Shown here one piece after another: positions 1 through 8,907 of a stretch of DNA of 64,000 bases; position 1 is the first letter of the stretch; every line of letters starts with the position of its first letter. Source of the DNA: Halogranum rubrum (GTDB lineage Archaea > Halobacteriota > Halobacteria > Halobacteriales > Haloferacaceae). The notes under the pieces are model-generated. The model was not told where the DNA came from and searched no databases. It saw only the letters and a program-made list of their open reading frames with translations. Made by a program: the position numbers and the translations under genes. The stretch is from contig NZ_FOTC01000001.1 in assembly GCF_900114455.1 (NCBI RefSeq), positions 372,001 to 436,000 on the forward strand, given 5' to 3'.

Positions 1-1303
1 CGCCACCGCCGCCACCACCGCCGCCACCGCCGCCACCGCCGCCGGCGTTACCGTCGTCAGTATCTGCTTCTGCAATGGTCACCTTTCCAGTGTTTGTCGA
101 GATCTCGTCGGTACTCTCTCCAGTTGCGTAGTGGACGTAGCGATAGGACCCAAGAGACCAATTCTCAAGTGTTTCAACCGTAATCTCAGTTGTTCCGTCC
201 TCTGAGGTGACCGTCGTCACGGACGCATCAATCGTACTTGAGTCGGTTGCTTCTGTCTCTGGTTTGTCGGTACCGACTTCATCAGCGAGAAGTCCAATGA
301 CGTCTTCTAGCTGGGATGAGCCACTGAAGCGGCCGTCATCGAACTCTTCGGCATCTGAAACCGAATCCGGGATGTTCGCGACGCCGTTGACACGTTCTAA
401 GGAATGTTCAACTGTGATCTGATCCGAAGAGATACTCCGGTCAATCTCTCCTTCAACGACGATGTTGAACTCCTGTGATTGGAGTTGCCCCTCGCGGTAG
501 AGCACGACCGTGTGGTTCACTTCGCCCTCGAGGTCAGTCTCAACCTCAAAAGTGAAGGAATCACCAGGCTGTCCTTTCTTCTCTACGTTAACTTGGGAGG
601 GTGCCTGTTGGACGACAGTAGCGTCCATGCCAATTACGCGAGTAGGTCCATCGACGACGAGGTCTCCCTCAGAGGTAGTGACGTCATTGGAGTTGTCGCT
701 CTGAACGAGAAAGAACACATAGTTGCCAGATTCACTCGGTGTGTAGCTGATTTCACTATTTTCTCCGTTGTCATCCAGCGAAATCGTGTCCGCAATCTCG
801 AAATAAGCGTCGTCGTTCGAATCTTCACTGACCAAATCCGATAACTCTGTCATTTTCATGTTGCCGAATCCCATTCCACTGGTTGCTTCTGGATTGAGAC
901 GAGCAACAAGCAGCTCAGCATCAGAGTTGCTGAATGCTTCTGTTCCCGCTCCAGTTCGGGTCTCGTATGAAAGTTGGATCGGCTCCCCTGCTGTATGAAC
1001 ACCCATAGCCCGCTTGTTAAGCGGAACCTCTCCGGTGTTCTCTGATAGCAAGTTCGCGTTGACCGATGGACCGACAATTGAGGTCGCTGCATTGCTATTT
1101 TGCACTCGGAGTGGGAGGACTGATCGCTTCCAGACTTTAACGTCTGATGACGTCTCGAAGAAATCATCATCATCCATTGCCTGCGGTACCGCTGAACTCT
1201 CTCCAGAAGAGAGTATGCTCCCGCTCACGGGAGCAGCCGTTGATAAGAGTAGTACAACAACTAGTGTTGCCACCCCTATCTGTTTGGAGCGTTGATGTGT
1301 CAC
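1..1303 (-). CDS. Secreted surface protein with poly-glycine linker (C-terminus outside window)
   Basis: The frame is open on the minus strand from a GTG at 1303 to the window edge, giving about 434 visible residues. The N-terminus (MTHQRSKQIGVATLVVVLLL...) is a classical Sec signal peptide ending near APVSG. A DDDD patch and an acidic, Ser/Thr-rich body with beta-sandwich character follow. Residues from about 421 onward are a run of at least 14 glycines that continues past position 1. Glycine linkers of this kind often precede a cell-surface anchoring domain in haloarchaea (for example PGF-pre-PGF/PGF-CTERM), but that end is not visible, so anchoring is only an inference. No enzyme motif was recognised. 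The gene diverges from the secreted protein at 1535. Confidence 0.75.
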   Translation of the reverse strand, partial: MTHQRSKQIGVATLVVVLLLSTAAPVSGSILSSGESSAVPQAMDDDDFFETSSDVKVWKRSVLPLRVQNSNAATSIVGPSVNANLLSENTGEVPLNKRAMGVHTAGEPIQLSYETRTGAGTEAFSNSDAELLVARLNPEATSGMGFGNMKMTELSDLVSEDSNDDAYFEIADTISLDDNGENSEISYTPSESGNYVFFLVQSDNSNDVTTSEGDLVVDGPTRVIGMDATVVQQAPSQVNVEKKGQPGDSFTFEVETDLEGEVNHTVVLYREGQLQSQEFNIVVEGEIDRSISSDQITVEHSLERVNGVANIPDSVSDAEEFDDGRFSGSSQLEDVIGLLADEVGTDKPETEATDSSTIDASVTTVTSEDGTTEITVETLENWSLGSYRYVHYATGESTDEISTNTGKVTIAEADTDDGNAGGGGGGGGGGGGGG

Positions 1304-1505
1304 ATTCAGATATCCACAAGCGAGACAAATAATTGTTCCGAGGGTTCAGTGGCTCATAATTACTGCGTGCCTCCTGTATTTCCTCCTTGGGATCCACTAG
1401 AAACGACCGACCATCGCAAGCAACCGGTCGGTGCAGATTCGATGAACATACTTGGCTTCCTTCATTGTCTATGGATATGTTTCTCTGTGCGAACTGTGAC
1501 AAGAA

Positions 1506-1512
1506 TTATTTA
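1506..1512 (+). promoter_or_regulatory. TATA box for the 1535 gene
   Basis: TTATTTA is centred 26 bases before the ATG at 1535. This is the spacing expected for a leaderless haloarchaeal transcript. Confidence 0.6.
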
Positions 1513-1534
1513 CCTCCCATTTGCTCACTTAGAC

Positions 1535-2527
1535 ATGGGACATCACCCCGCTCGTTCTCGCCTCGCACTTGTGGTCGCACTAGTACTGCTCTGTAGCACC
1601 CTTTCGTTTGGTGTCGCTGCACAGTCACAGTACTCACTCACGGTAGATGGTGGAATCGATACTCCAGATAAGACGGTCACTGTCGAAGGACAGTCGTTCG
1701 ACGTCTCTGAGACGGTGAGAGTCGAACCTGGCGACGAGATTGCTGTAGAGACGTCTGGACCGACTGACAAACAGTACCGTGTCAATCTACTAAACAAGAA
1801 AAACCAGATTGCCGCGTACAACAACACGCTCTCCGGTGAAGAGTCGTTCTCCTTCGAGACAGAAGGGTTGACCCCGGGTTCGTACGTCGTCGCAGTCTAC
1901 GGTGCTGATGGCAACTACAAGATGATTCAGCCGGTCGTAGTCTCTGGGTACGACGTGAGCACTGACGTCGATAACACGGTTGAAGAAGATTCAGAATCGA
2001 CGATTACTGTCGACGTCGAGCCAAAGCAAAACGCACCAGAGCTTGAGTCGGTCAAGGTCATGGTCTCCAACGACGATGACGACATCCGGACGCTGACTGC
2101 ATCGGAAACCGACGATGGAACGTACACCGCGACGACGACGTTCGAGACGTCCGGTGAATTCGATGTCTTCGCTACTGTTCGCGGCACGGATACGTTCAAC
2201 GGAGAGAAGGAAATCCTTGGAATCAGTGACGTGCAGTCAATCACTGTGGACGATGATTCGTCGGACTCTTCTGGCTCCGATGATTCATCCGGCGACTCCA
2301 ACACCGAAACGCCGACGATGACCACGACAGCGACGATGACGGCGACGCAGCCCGCAGAAACGACCGAACCCTCCGACGCGTCACCGACTGACTCACCCGA
2401 AACGACTGAGAGCGCTCAGACACCCGCACCGACGACAACGAATACGACGAGCCCGCTTCACGCCGTTCAGCTGCTCCTGTTCGTCCTCGTCGTTGTCGGG
2501 TCGGTGTACCAACTCCGGAACCAGTAA
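1535..2527 (+). CDS. Secreted protein with Thr-rich stalk and C-terminal membrane helix
   Basis: This is a 330-residue protein. The ATG at 1535 is preferred over upstream in-frame codons because a TATA box sits 26 bases before it and the signal peptide begins there (MGHHPARSRLALVVALVLL). The cut is likely after FGVAAQ. The middle (about residues 30-240) is acidic, beta-rich and Ig-like, with two repeats that look like macroglobulin or fibronectin strands. A Ser/Asp then Thr/Pro-rich stalk (about 245-300) is typical of an O-glycosylated spacer. A single helix near the end (VQLLLFVLVVVGSVY) and a short basic tail anchor it in the membrane. No catalytic motif is seen. It is probably an S-layer-associated surface protein of unknown role. 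Confidence 0.8.
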   Translation: MGHHPARSRLALVVALVLLCSTLSFGVAAQSQYSLTVDGGIDTPDKTVTVEGQSFDVSETVRVEPGDEIAVETSGPTDKQYRVNLLNKKNQIAAYNNTLSGEESFSFETEGLTPGSYVVAVYGADGNYKMIQPVVVSGYDVSTDVDNTVEEDSESTITVDVEPKQNAPELESVKVMVSNDDDDIRTLTASETDDGTYTATTTFETSGEFDVFATVRGTDTFNGEKEILGISDVQSITVDDDSSDSSGSDDSSGDSNTETPTMTTTATMTATQPAETTEPSDASPTDSPETTESAQTPAPTTTNTTSPLHAVQLLLFVLVVVGSVYQLRNQ

Positions 2528-2604
2528 CGTCTCTTCGTTCATCGCTTCGTTTTTCGCGAATGTAAGCACTCAGCTATGGCCTTCCCACGCGTATCTTTGG
2601 TACA

Positions 2605-3147
2605 ATGATGCCTTGGGGTCATGCTGCGGTCGGATACCTCTGCTTCACAATACTGTCTCGGCTGCGCTACCGGCGCTCCCCAACGGGAGCAGAAGTCGTC
2701 GCACTCGGCCTTGGCACACAGTTTCCGGACATCATCGACAAGCCGTTAGCGGCGATTGGTGTCCTTTCCTACGGACGTTCACTTGCACACTCACTACTCT
2801 CAATGGCGCTGTTGTTCACGGTGCTCTTCGTTTTGCTTCGTGGGTCTGACAATAGCCGTCTCCTGTTCCCGTTTGCAGTTGGAAACGTCTCACACGCGTT
2901 TGCCGATATTGGTGGTTCGCTACTCCAAGGGCAGCATTTCGGGACGACGTTTCTCGTGTGGCCGTTTTACTTCGAGACACCAGCGTATACTGTTCCAGCG
3001 TACTTCCAAAACGAGTACGTCCTCTTTGTATTCACGAACCAGAACGCACAATGGGGGCTCGCGCTCGTAGTCGCCCTACTCTGGCTGTTGGAAAGTGGTC
3101 CGCGTATCGGCCGAGAACTCCGCCTCAAACGGGTGGCGAAGCGGTAA
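2605..3147 (+). CDS. YdjM-like membrane-bound metal-dependent hydrolase family protein
   Basis: This is a 180-residue polytopic protein starting MMPWGHAAVGYL. The features resemble the YdjM/DUF457 family: an early His in the first helix (GHAAVGY), a DIIDKP motif near residue 42, a RSLAHSL motif near residue 60 and a later VSHAFAD motif near residue 97. Conserved His/Asp residues lie at membrane faces. Three or four hydrophobic helices are visible. The family is named as a predicted metal-dependent hydrolase but its substrate is not known. It stands alone between a surface protein and a transposon remnant. ATG codons at 2605 and 2608 are both possible starts. Confidence 0.75.
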   Translation: MMPWGHAAVGYLCFTILSRLRYRRSPTGAEVVALGLGTQFPDIIDKPLAAIGVLSYGRSLAHSLLSMALLFTVLFVLLRGSDNSRLLFPFAVGNVSHAFADIGGSLLQGQHFGTTFLVWPFYFETPAYTVPAYFQNEYVLFVFTNQNAQWGLALVVALLWLLESGPRIGRELRLKRVAKR

Positions 3148-3179
3148 GGTCGAGATGCGCACGCCTCTGTTATGATAGA

Positions 3180-3535
3180 GAGTCAAGCACATACCTCCGT
3201 CTTTAGGCGGAGGTCAAGCGACACTTAACTTCGTTTGTGACCACAATCTATTTGCTGTGGCGTAGTGTACCACAGTGTACTACTAAATCGGTGAGATGCC
3301 GTCCCCGAATCACAAGGGGTAGTTGACCATCGGTGGTTGACACGGCGATGACACGGATTCAGACGGGGCGTCTTTGACCGCGCCACAGCCCTATACAAGG
3401 GATTCAAAACGACAGTTCCCCCCGTATGTTGCGGGTTCCCTTTGAGTGCGGGTTGGAACCGAAGGACGACGGCTGTTCGAATCCTATGGTAGGATTTCAC
3501 GGTCTTTAGGCCGTGGAGGAGGTCAAGTCGTTCTA
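3180..3535. mobile_element. Remnant tails of IS200/IS605-type (TnpB-class) elements
   Basis: This gene-free stretch holds two hairpins of one design: stem 3194-3199/3208-3213 and stem 3498-3502/3511-3515. Both have a TCTTTAGG-type loop and are followed by GGTCAA or AGGTCAAG. That pattern resembles the right ends of haloarchaeal tnpB (IS1341-type) elements, where the 3' guide RNA (omega-RNA) lies. The 3360-3490 stretch between them also looks like such a tail. No tnpA or tnpB reading frame remains. The assignment rests on pattern memory, not an alignment. Confidence 0.5.
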
Positions 3536-3537
3536 GG

Positions 3538-4599
3538 CTACGAGCCACGCGCGGTGACGTTGACCCAGAGATGGACTTCACGATACGAGTTGTTCACCGT
3601 CGGGTCAGCTGGTGCGTCTCCCTTGTACAGTAGGTATGTCAGCCGGAGACGTTCGCCCGTCAGTTGTGGCGTGACATTGTGCTTTCGCTGCCAAGTCTCG
3701 TTTGCACCGAGCCGTGTTTGAAACTGTCGTAGCTCCTGTTGCTCAAGTACCTCTGTCGAGTTATTCTGTACTTGCACACGATGGAGCTCAGTAACGACGG
3801 TATAGTTGACAGCTTCGTGTTCGTGATTCCCGATACCGACGTAGAGCTGTTTGCTCTCACCTTGTGTGAACTCGGTTGGATAGTTGTCGGCAACGCGTTC
3901 GCCGTCGTCGGATTCGGTCAGCAGATACAACTCGGAGAACGATTCACCGTCTTTCGGAACCGTAGTCGCATAGCCAACACTTCCAGCAGCGAGTAACAAA
4001 CTCACTACGAGAACAACGTTGAGAACACCGTCTGTCTTCGACTGTGGCTCAAACAGCTCTCGCTTCCCAGCACCGATCCATGTGCGATACGGGACACTGA
4101 AGCGGTCCGCTGTCGGGACGCGTTGGCGCCGCGATGAGGCAACTGCTGCTGCGATGACAGTGAACCCACCAACCGAAGCCACGATTGGAAGCGTCCGAAT
4201 GCCCCACGGCGTGAAATTGAGGATGAGCCCGATGAGGGGAACGATCGCGATACTCGTCCCAAACGAGAGTGCCACACGTTCTAAGCCATCTATACCACCA
4301 CGAGACTCGACTGCACTAATCTCTTCTTCGGAGAGAGATTCCCCGGGCTCTGCAGCAATGGCGACGTTTTCGTCCGGCTCCTCACCTGCCTCTGGGAAGA
4401 GCGCAGCGATGAATGCATAGCCAGGAAGGAAGAGCACAAACGGGAGACCGATGATCACACGAAGGACCGAATCGTTGACGCCTGGAATGAAGACAGCACC
4501 TATTGTAAGGAGGACAAAAGCGATGACCGCTGCGAGATCTGCTGGGAGATGGCGAACGGCTGGTGGCAAGAGGAGCTGCCACGTCCCGCGGTCAGTCAT
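3538..4599 (-). CDS. DUF1616 family membrane protein
   Basis: This protein has 353 residues from the ATG at 4599. A TTG five codons upstream is less likely as the start. The N-terminus has two hydrophobic helices containing the DUF1616 signature region (IGLPFVLFLPGYAFIAALFP). A charged cytoplasmic loop, two more helices, a further helix near residue 195 and an extracellular domain of about 130 residues with several N-x-S/T sequons follow. DUF1616 proteins are common in archaea, often next to glycan or cell-envelope genes; their biochemistry is unknown. The stop codon sits only about 20 bases from the transposon tail at 3515, so insertion may have trimmed the downstream region. It is transcribed in the same direction as the DUF4129 protein upstream. 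Confidence 0.8.
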   Translation of the reverse strand: MTDRGTWQLLLPPAVRHLPADLAAVIAFVLLTIGAVFIPGVNDSVLRVIIGLPFVLFLPGYAFIAALFPEAGEEPDENVAIAAEPGESLSEEEISAVESRGGIDGLERVALSFGTSIAIVPLIGLILNFTPWGIRTLPIVASVGGFTVIAAAVASSRRQRVPTADRFSVPYRTWIGAGKRELFEPQSKTDGVLNVVLVVSLLLAAGSVGYATTVPKDGESFSELYLLTESDDGERVADNYPTEFTQGESKQLYVGIGNHEHEAVNYTVVTELHRVQVQNNSTEVLEQQELRQFQTRLGANETWQRKHNVTPQLTGERLRLTYLLYKGDAPADPTVNNSYREVHLWVNVTARGS

Positions 4600-4721
4600 A
4601 TAAATCCGAAACAAGTCCCGAGTGAAAAAGGAGTCGATTGAGACTATCTTTTTTCGAGGAGAGAACCTCGCCGTTCACCTACAGTTACGAACTGCGGTTC
4701 AGGGCGCTAAAGTCTCGTCCT

Positions 4722-6842
4722 TCAGTCGTCGTCACTCGACGAGCGTGTTTCTGACTCGAGAACGGTCGATGAGAGCGAAACCGCTTCGGATGCCTCATCA
4801 GGCGAGGGCGCGTCTCGACCGTACGTTGCGCGTTCGTATCGTTCGACGAACTCCCGTAGCGTGGTTGTATGCTCTCCAATCTGTGCTTGATACGCGCGAT
4901 ACAGTTCCCAGTGCGTCGCCGCCGAACTCAATCCGAGCGGTGCTGCAAACCGAGCTCGAAGTGCTTCATACGCCGCCTCGATTGCGGTTTTTGTCTCACC
5001 ACTCGCAACTCGTGTCTGTGCGAGTTCGAGCAGTGACTGATCCGCTTCCAGTGTGCTATCCGGTTGGTCTGGTGTTGTCGCGAACGTATCTTCCGTGTCC
5101 GTTGGCTGTGTTGGCTCTGCTGTAGTACGGCGAAGATAGAGAAGCCCACCGCCAGCGAGGAGCAACACCACAGCCAGCCCCCCACCGATCCAGTACAGCA
5201 CAGACGAATCGTCTCCCGGGAAGAACGTGTTGGCCACATCTCCATTGCCGGCGGTTGTGACAGTAACGAGGGTCTTGGCTCGAGTACTCGCTAGATTCGT
5301 TCTCTCACCAGTGTAGACCGCGGTAATCTGCACTGCAGTGGCCTCGCCAGAGAGTTGCTGTTTCGGAATCTGGAGCTGTGTGCGATAGCGACCTTCGGAG
5401 GCTGTTGTCGTCGTCCCAACGAGGGTGCCATCAACCACGAACTCGAGTTCGTGGCCGCTGAGCGGACGGCCATCTGCTGTTTGGAATTGCCCAGCGACAG
5501 TCACCGATCGACTCGAACTGTTGTTGGCGTCGACGGTAAGCGACGTCGGCGTCTCTTCGATCTGTATCGGTGTCGTTGCCGGCGTCGCAGTCACTGCTCT
5601 GTCTTGCCCGCTCAGCCGGACACGTAGTTCTTGAGAGCCGGCCGAAACATTTGCCGGGAGTGTCGTCTCGACTTGGAAGCCACCCTCAGACGTTGTTCGT
5701 GTCGTCGCAATCGGCGTCGAACCAACGGACACTATCAGTGGGGCGTCTGCGACGGCCACATCGTCGACGGCGACGCTCCCCGTGACGGTTAGTTCATCGC
5801 CGTATGCAACCGCTGTGGGCGACTCCGTGACTTGGAGTGTTGCGTCTGTTTGACTGACGGAGACGTCGACTGTCTCGTTCGCTCCGAGATAGATCGACGA
5901 GGCTTCCGGAACGTAGCGGACAGTGACGTTCTCTGTCGAGAGAGGGAGAACTGTTGGTCGGTAGGTAAGCGAGAACTCGCCGTCAGCGTCCGTCGTCGTT
6001 GTGACGTTGCGTCCGGCTGTCTCGAGCCGAATCGTCTGGTCGGCAAGCGCAGACCCGTCTTCGGTCGTCAACTGCCCACTTACCTGCAACGGCTCTCGAA
6101 ACGAGATCGTCGATGGCTCGGCGTCGACGGCCAACGTTGTGGGCGTGAACTCTTCTTCGAGAACCGATTGCTCCTGTGTAGAGATGTTCTGTTGAATTTC
6201 GTCGACCGATTCTTGGGCGTCGGTAAAGTCCGCCCCTGTCTGATTCGAGAGCGCCGTATACGACTCGTTGAGCTGTGTCGATTGGCGATTCGACCGCTGA
6301 GCAAGGGTATTGAGCTCACGGGCCAGTTCGCGAGCTCGCTGTTCGTTGCCGTTTTGTTTGGCCTCTTGATACTCGTCGTACGTTTGACGGAAGTTCTGGA
6401 CAGTGTCCGTATACCCTTGCTGGGTCTCTTGGGTCTCTTCGAATCGATCGGCCGTTCGCTCGTTGCCCGTGTCGCCGGCGACGTCGATGTACTTCTCCAG
6501 ATTCTTCGAATAGTCGTCGCCGACAAGCTGCCGTGCTTGTTCGTATTCGCCTTGATTTAATTGGATGCTGCTGTCTCCCAGTCGCTCTGCGAGGATGCGT
6601 GCGAGATAGGACTCGACGGCGTCGAGATTGCCGTCTTGGTTCGCTGAATCCGGGTTTTCGTGTTGAACGGTCGAATTGTTCTGTTGTTGGTAGACTCCGG
6701 ATTCGAGTGCAGTGGGCGCAGACGATGAAAGTGAGAGTGACGATGACGACCCCAGTGCGGCGGCAGGTGGTGCGCACAGCGAGATGAATACTACCGCTGT
6801 GAGTATCACCACCCGCCAGTTGGAGTTAGACCACGGGGTCAC
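4722..6842 (-). CDS. Membrane-anchored protein with Ig-like repeats and DUF4129 tail
   Basis: This protein has 706 residues from the GTG at 6842, chosen because a TATA box lies 25 bases upstream; an in-frame TTG at 6887 is less plausible. The order is: signal peptide; a Gln/Glu-rich helical or coiled-coil region (about 80-230); at least three carboxypeptidase-regulatory or Ig-like beta domains (about 240-540) with DGSALADQ- and DGRPLSGH-type turns; one membrane helix (about 560); and a cytoplasmic tail of about 140 residues resembling DUF4129 (ELAQTRVASGETKTAIEAAY). DUF4129 proteins commonly accompany MoxR-type ATPases and DUF58 proteins. The divergent neighbour is DUF58, so it probably belongs to that envelope module. 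Confidence 0.8.
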   Translation of the reverse strand: MTPWSNSNWRVVILTAVVFISLCAPPAAALGSSSSLSLSSSAPTALESGVYQQQNNSTVQHENPDSANQDGNLDAVESYLARILAERLGDSSIQLNQGEYEQARQLVGDDYSKNLEKYIDVAGDTGNERTADRFEETQETQQGYTDTVQNFRQTYDEYQEAKQNGNEQRARELARELNTLAQRSNRQSTQLNESYTALSNQTGADFTDAQESVDEIQQNISTQEQSVLEEEFTPTTLAVDAEPSTISFREPLQVSGQLTTEDGSALADQTIRLETAGRNVTTTTDADGEFSLTYRPTVLPLSTENVTVRYVPEASSIYLGANETVDVSVSQTDATLQVTESPTAVAYGDELTVTGSVAVDDVAVADAPLIVSVGSTPIATTRTTSEGGFQVETTLPANVSAGSQELRVRLSGQDRAVTATPATTPIQIEETPTSLTVDANNSSSRSVTVAGQFQTADGRPLSGHELEFVVDGTLVGTTTTASEGRYRTQLQIPKQQLSGEATAVQITAVYTGERTNLASTRAKTLVTVTTAGNGDVANTFFPGDDSSVLYWIGGGLAVVLLLAGGGLLYLRRTTAEPTQPTDTEDTFATTPDQPDSTLEADQSLLELAQTRVASGETKTAIEAAYEALRARFAAPLGLSSAATHWELYRAYQAQIGEHTTTLREFVERYERATYGRDAPSPDEASEAVSLSSTVLESETRSSSDDD

Positions 6843-6862
6843 ACCACAACGATATCGAGGAG

Positions 6863-6870
6863 TGCATAAA
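6863..6870 (-). promoter_or_regulatory. TATA box for the 6842 gene
   Basis: TTTATGCA on the minus strand is centred about 25 bases before the GTG at 6842. It decides that start. Confidence 0.55.
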
Positions 6871-6973
6871 GATACTTTCGTCTCCAACAGAGAGAAATTC
6901 GAACGAATTTACGACTATCGCAACCGAAAGATATGCGCAAGCTTCAACTGCATACCTCCGATTAGTTCGGACA

Positions 6974-8422
6974 ATGCACCCCTCACGCCGATATTGGGCA
7001 CTGGTTGGAGTTGGGGTGTTTTTTGTGCTGCTTGCGGTCGTCCTCGAACGACCGCTCGTACTCAGTGGTGCTGCCGGTATCGGTGCAGTGTTGGTCGTCT
7101 CTCAAGCAACTACCGTGAGTGCCTTCACGGACACAGACGACAGTCTCGACGTCGAGTATACGCTCTCGCAGTCTCGAGTCGCCGTCGACGACACGATGTT
7201 CGTAACGATGAGTGCACAGCGACCAACGGAAAGTGATGTCGCTGTCACGGTGACAGCCCAACCGCCACTCGCTGCCGATCCAATCGACGAATCCGAACGG
7301 CAACTGCGGCTTGCACCAGGAACGACGTCAGCAACCACGTCATTCGAGATGACGGTGCCGCTGGCTGGACGTGTGGAGCTTAGCGAGCCAACGGTTACGT
7401 TGGCCGACCGACAAGGACTCTTCAAAGAGACGTATCAACGTGGACCGACTGAGACGCTCACCGTCGAACCGCGGACACCACGCGATATTCACATCGGACA
7501 GGGTGGTGACCGGATGCTTGCTGCCTACGGTGACCACCCACAGAACCAGTCGGGTGCTGGTCTCACACCCGCTGGGCTTCGACAGTATCTCCCGGGTGAT
7601 GCACTCAATCGAATCGACTGGAAGGCCACCGCTCGACAAGCCTCTCCATATATTCGTGAGTTCGAAGTCGAAGCAGAGCGGACGACGTTACTGATTGTCG
7701 ACCAACGAGCAGCGATGGGCGTTGGCCCGACTGGGCGAACAATGCTCGATTTTACCCGTGAGGTTGGACTCGGTCTCGTCCAATCAGCGGCCGAATACAA
7801 CGATGCTCTCGGTCTTTACGGCGTCGGCGACGACGGACTGACTGTAACCCGTGCACCCACCGCAACGTCTGCGGGCTACCAACAGATTCGGCGAGCACTC
7901 CACGAACTCGAACCAACGCGACCAGAATCCCAATCACCTGACACAGAAACCACCGCTCATCCCGCTGCTGCTCGTCGTGCCTTACGGCTGCTCAGCATGG
8001 ACGACTCCGTACTCAGCGAACGCATCAGCCCATTTCTCGATGCCAGCGATGCCTACGTGCAACGGATCCAAGGCGACCCCTTATTTGAGGCAGTTCGTCG
8101 CGCACAGATGAATGAGGTTGGCCAGACGTGGACGATGATTCTCACCAACGATAGTAACAGAGACCAGCTTCGTGAGACGGCTCGTATCGCGTCGAAACGC
8201 GGGCACAGTGTACTCATCTTTCTCACCCCTGCAGTGTTGTTTGAGGAGAGGAGTCTGGCTACTCGGAGTGAGACCCACCAACGCTATGTCTCATTCGAAG
8301 AGTTCAGACGTGAGCTCCACGGCCTCCCCCGTGTAACCACGTTCGAGGTTGGCCCAAGTGAGCAGCTCAAGACCATTCTCAACAGCGAGTCAGTATCCCC
8401 ACCTTCGGAGTCCAGCTCATGA
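6974..8422 (+). CDS. DUF58 domain-containing membrane protein
   Basis: This is a 482-residue protein. Two hydrophobic N-terminal helices (about 8-50) are followed by a beta-rich extracellular part. The DUF58 core follows, with its hallmark YLPGDALNRIDWKATAR near residue 210 and the downstream von Willebrand A-like segment starting LLIVDQRAAMGVG. DUF58 proteins work with MoxR AAA ATPases, probably as adaptor or chaperone partners in maturing envelope complexes. It overlaps the next gene by four bases (ATGA), so a three-gene operon runs to 9794. The gene diverges from the DUF4129 protein. Confidence 0.9.
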   Translation: MHPSRRYWALVGVGVFFVLLAVVLERPLVLSGAAGIGAVLVVSQATTVSAFTDTDDSLDVEYTLSQSRVAVDDTMFVTMSAQRPTESDVAVTVTAQPPLAADPIDESERQLRLAPGTTSATTSFEMTVPLAGRVELSEPTVTLADRQGLFKETYQRGPTETLTVEPRTPRDIHIGQGGDRMLAAYGDHPQNQSGAGLTPAGLRQYLPGDALNRIDWKATARQASPYIREFEVEAERTTLLIVDQRAAMGVGPTGRTMLDFTREVGLGLVQSAAEYNDALGLYGVGDDGLTVTRAPTATSAGYQQIRRALHELEPTRPESQSPDTETTAHPAAARRALRLLSMDDSVLSERISPFLDASDAYVQRIQGDPLFEAVRRAQMNEVGQTWTMILTNDSNRDQLRETARIASKRGHSVLIFLTPAVLFEERSLATRSETHQRYVSFEEFRRELHGLPRVTTFEVGPSEQLKTILNSESVSPPSESSS

Positions 8423-8907
8423 AGACAGACTCCCACTCGGATGTACGTGGCCCAAGATCGTGGTCACGACCATCACTACTCGCACTCTGTGGGTTAGTAC
8501 TCACATCCATGGCTGCAGTGTGGCTCGCTGGGCCGATTGCACTCGTCTTTGTTGGGGTGCTTGGTCTCGGTGTGGTTGTGCTTTCATCACCGTTTGCATT
8601 TGCTCTCGGGCAGGTTCTTCTGCTTGGTCTACCGACCGACGGGGCAGTCATCGCGATTGTGATTGTTGAGTGTGGACTCTGCTGTATCCTCCTCTCGGAG
8701 TATTCACTGCTGGATAACTCGGGCCGGTACCAACTTGGAACCGTGATGGCGCTCGCCATCCTCGGTGGTATTGGTGTTGCAGCACTCGTCCTCAGCGAAC
8801 AGCTATGGGTCGTCGCCGCAGTATGGACTGCACTTATCGCGTTCGTTGCGTACGGACTGCACCGAGTGGAACTCGTACAACTCAATCTCGTTCGCCAAGA
8901 AACATGA
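8419..8907 (+). CDS. Small polytopic membrane protein in DUF58 operon
   Basis: This is a 162-residue protein with a basic N-terminus and about five hydrophobic helices (for example LLALCGLVLTSMAAVWLAG and LGTVMALAILGGIGVAALVL). Its start overlaps the DUF58 stop and its stop overlaps the next start, each by ATGA, which suggests translational coupling. I do not recognise a named domain. Position suggests an accessory membrane subunit of the MoxR-DUF58 module. Confidence 0.8.
   Translation: MKTDSHSDVRGPRSWSRPSLLALCGLVLTSMAAVWLAGPIALVFVGVLGLGVVVLSSPFAFALGQVLLLGLPTDGAVIAIVIVECGLCCILLSEYSLLDNSGRYQLGTVMALAILGGIGVAALVLSEQLWVVAAVWTALIAFVAYGLHRVELVQLNLVRQET

Noticed and set aside
1-45. CGCCAC-type repeats as a CRISPR or satellite array
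   Set aside because: They are simply glycine codons of the minus-strand surface protein; there are no spacers.
3470-3495. GTTCGAATCC resembling a tRNA T-loop
   Set aside because: The flanking bases do not form a T-stem, and no D-arm, anticodon arm or acceptor stem can be drawn around it.
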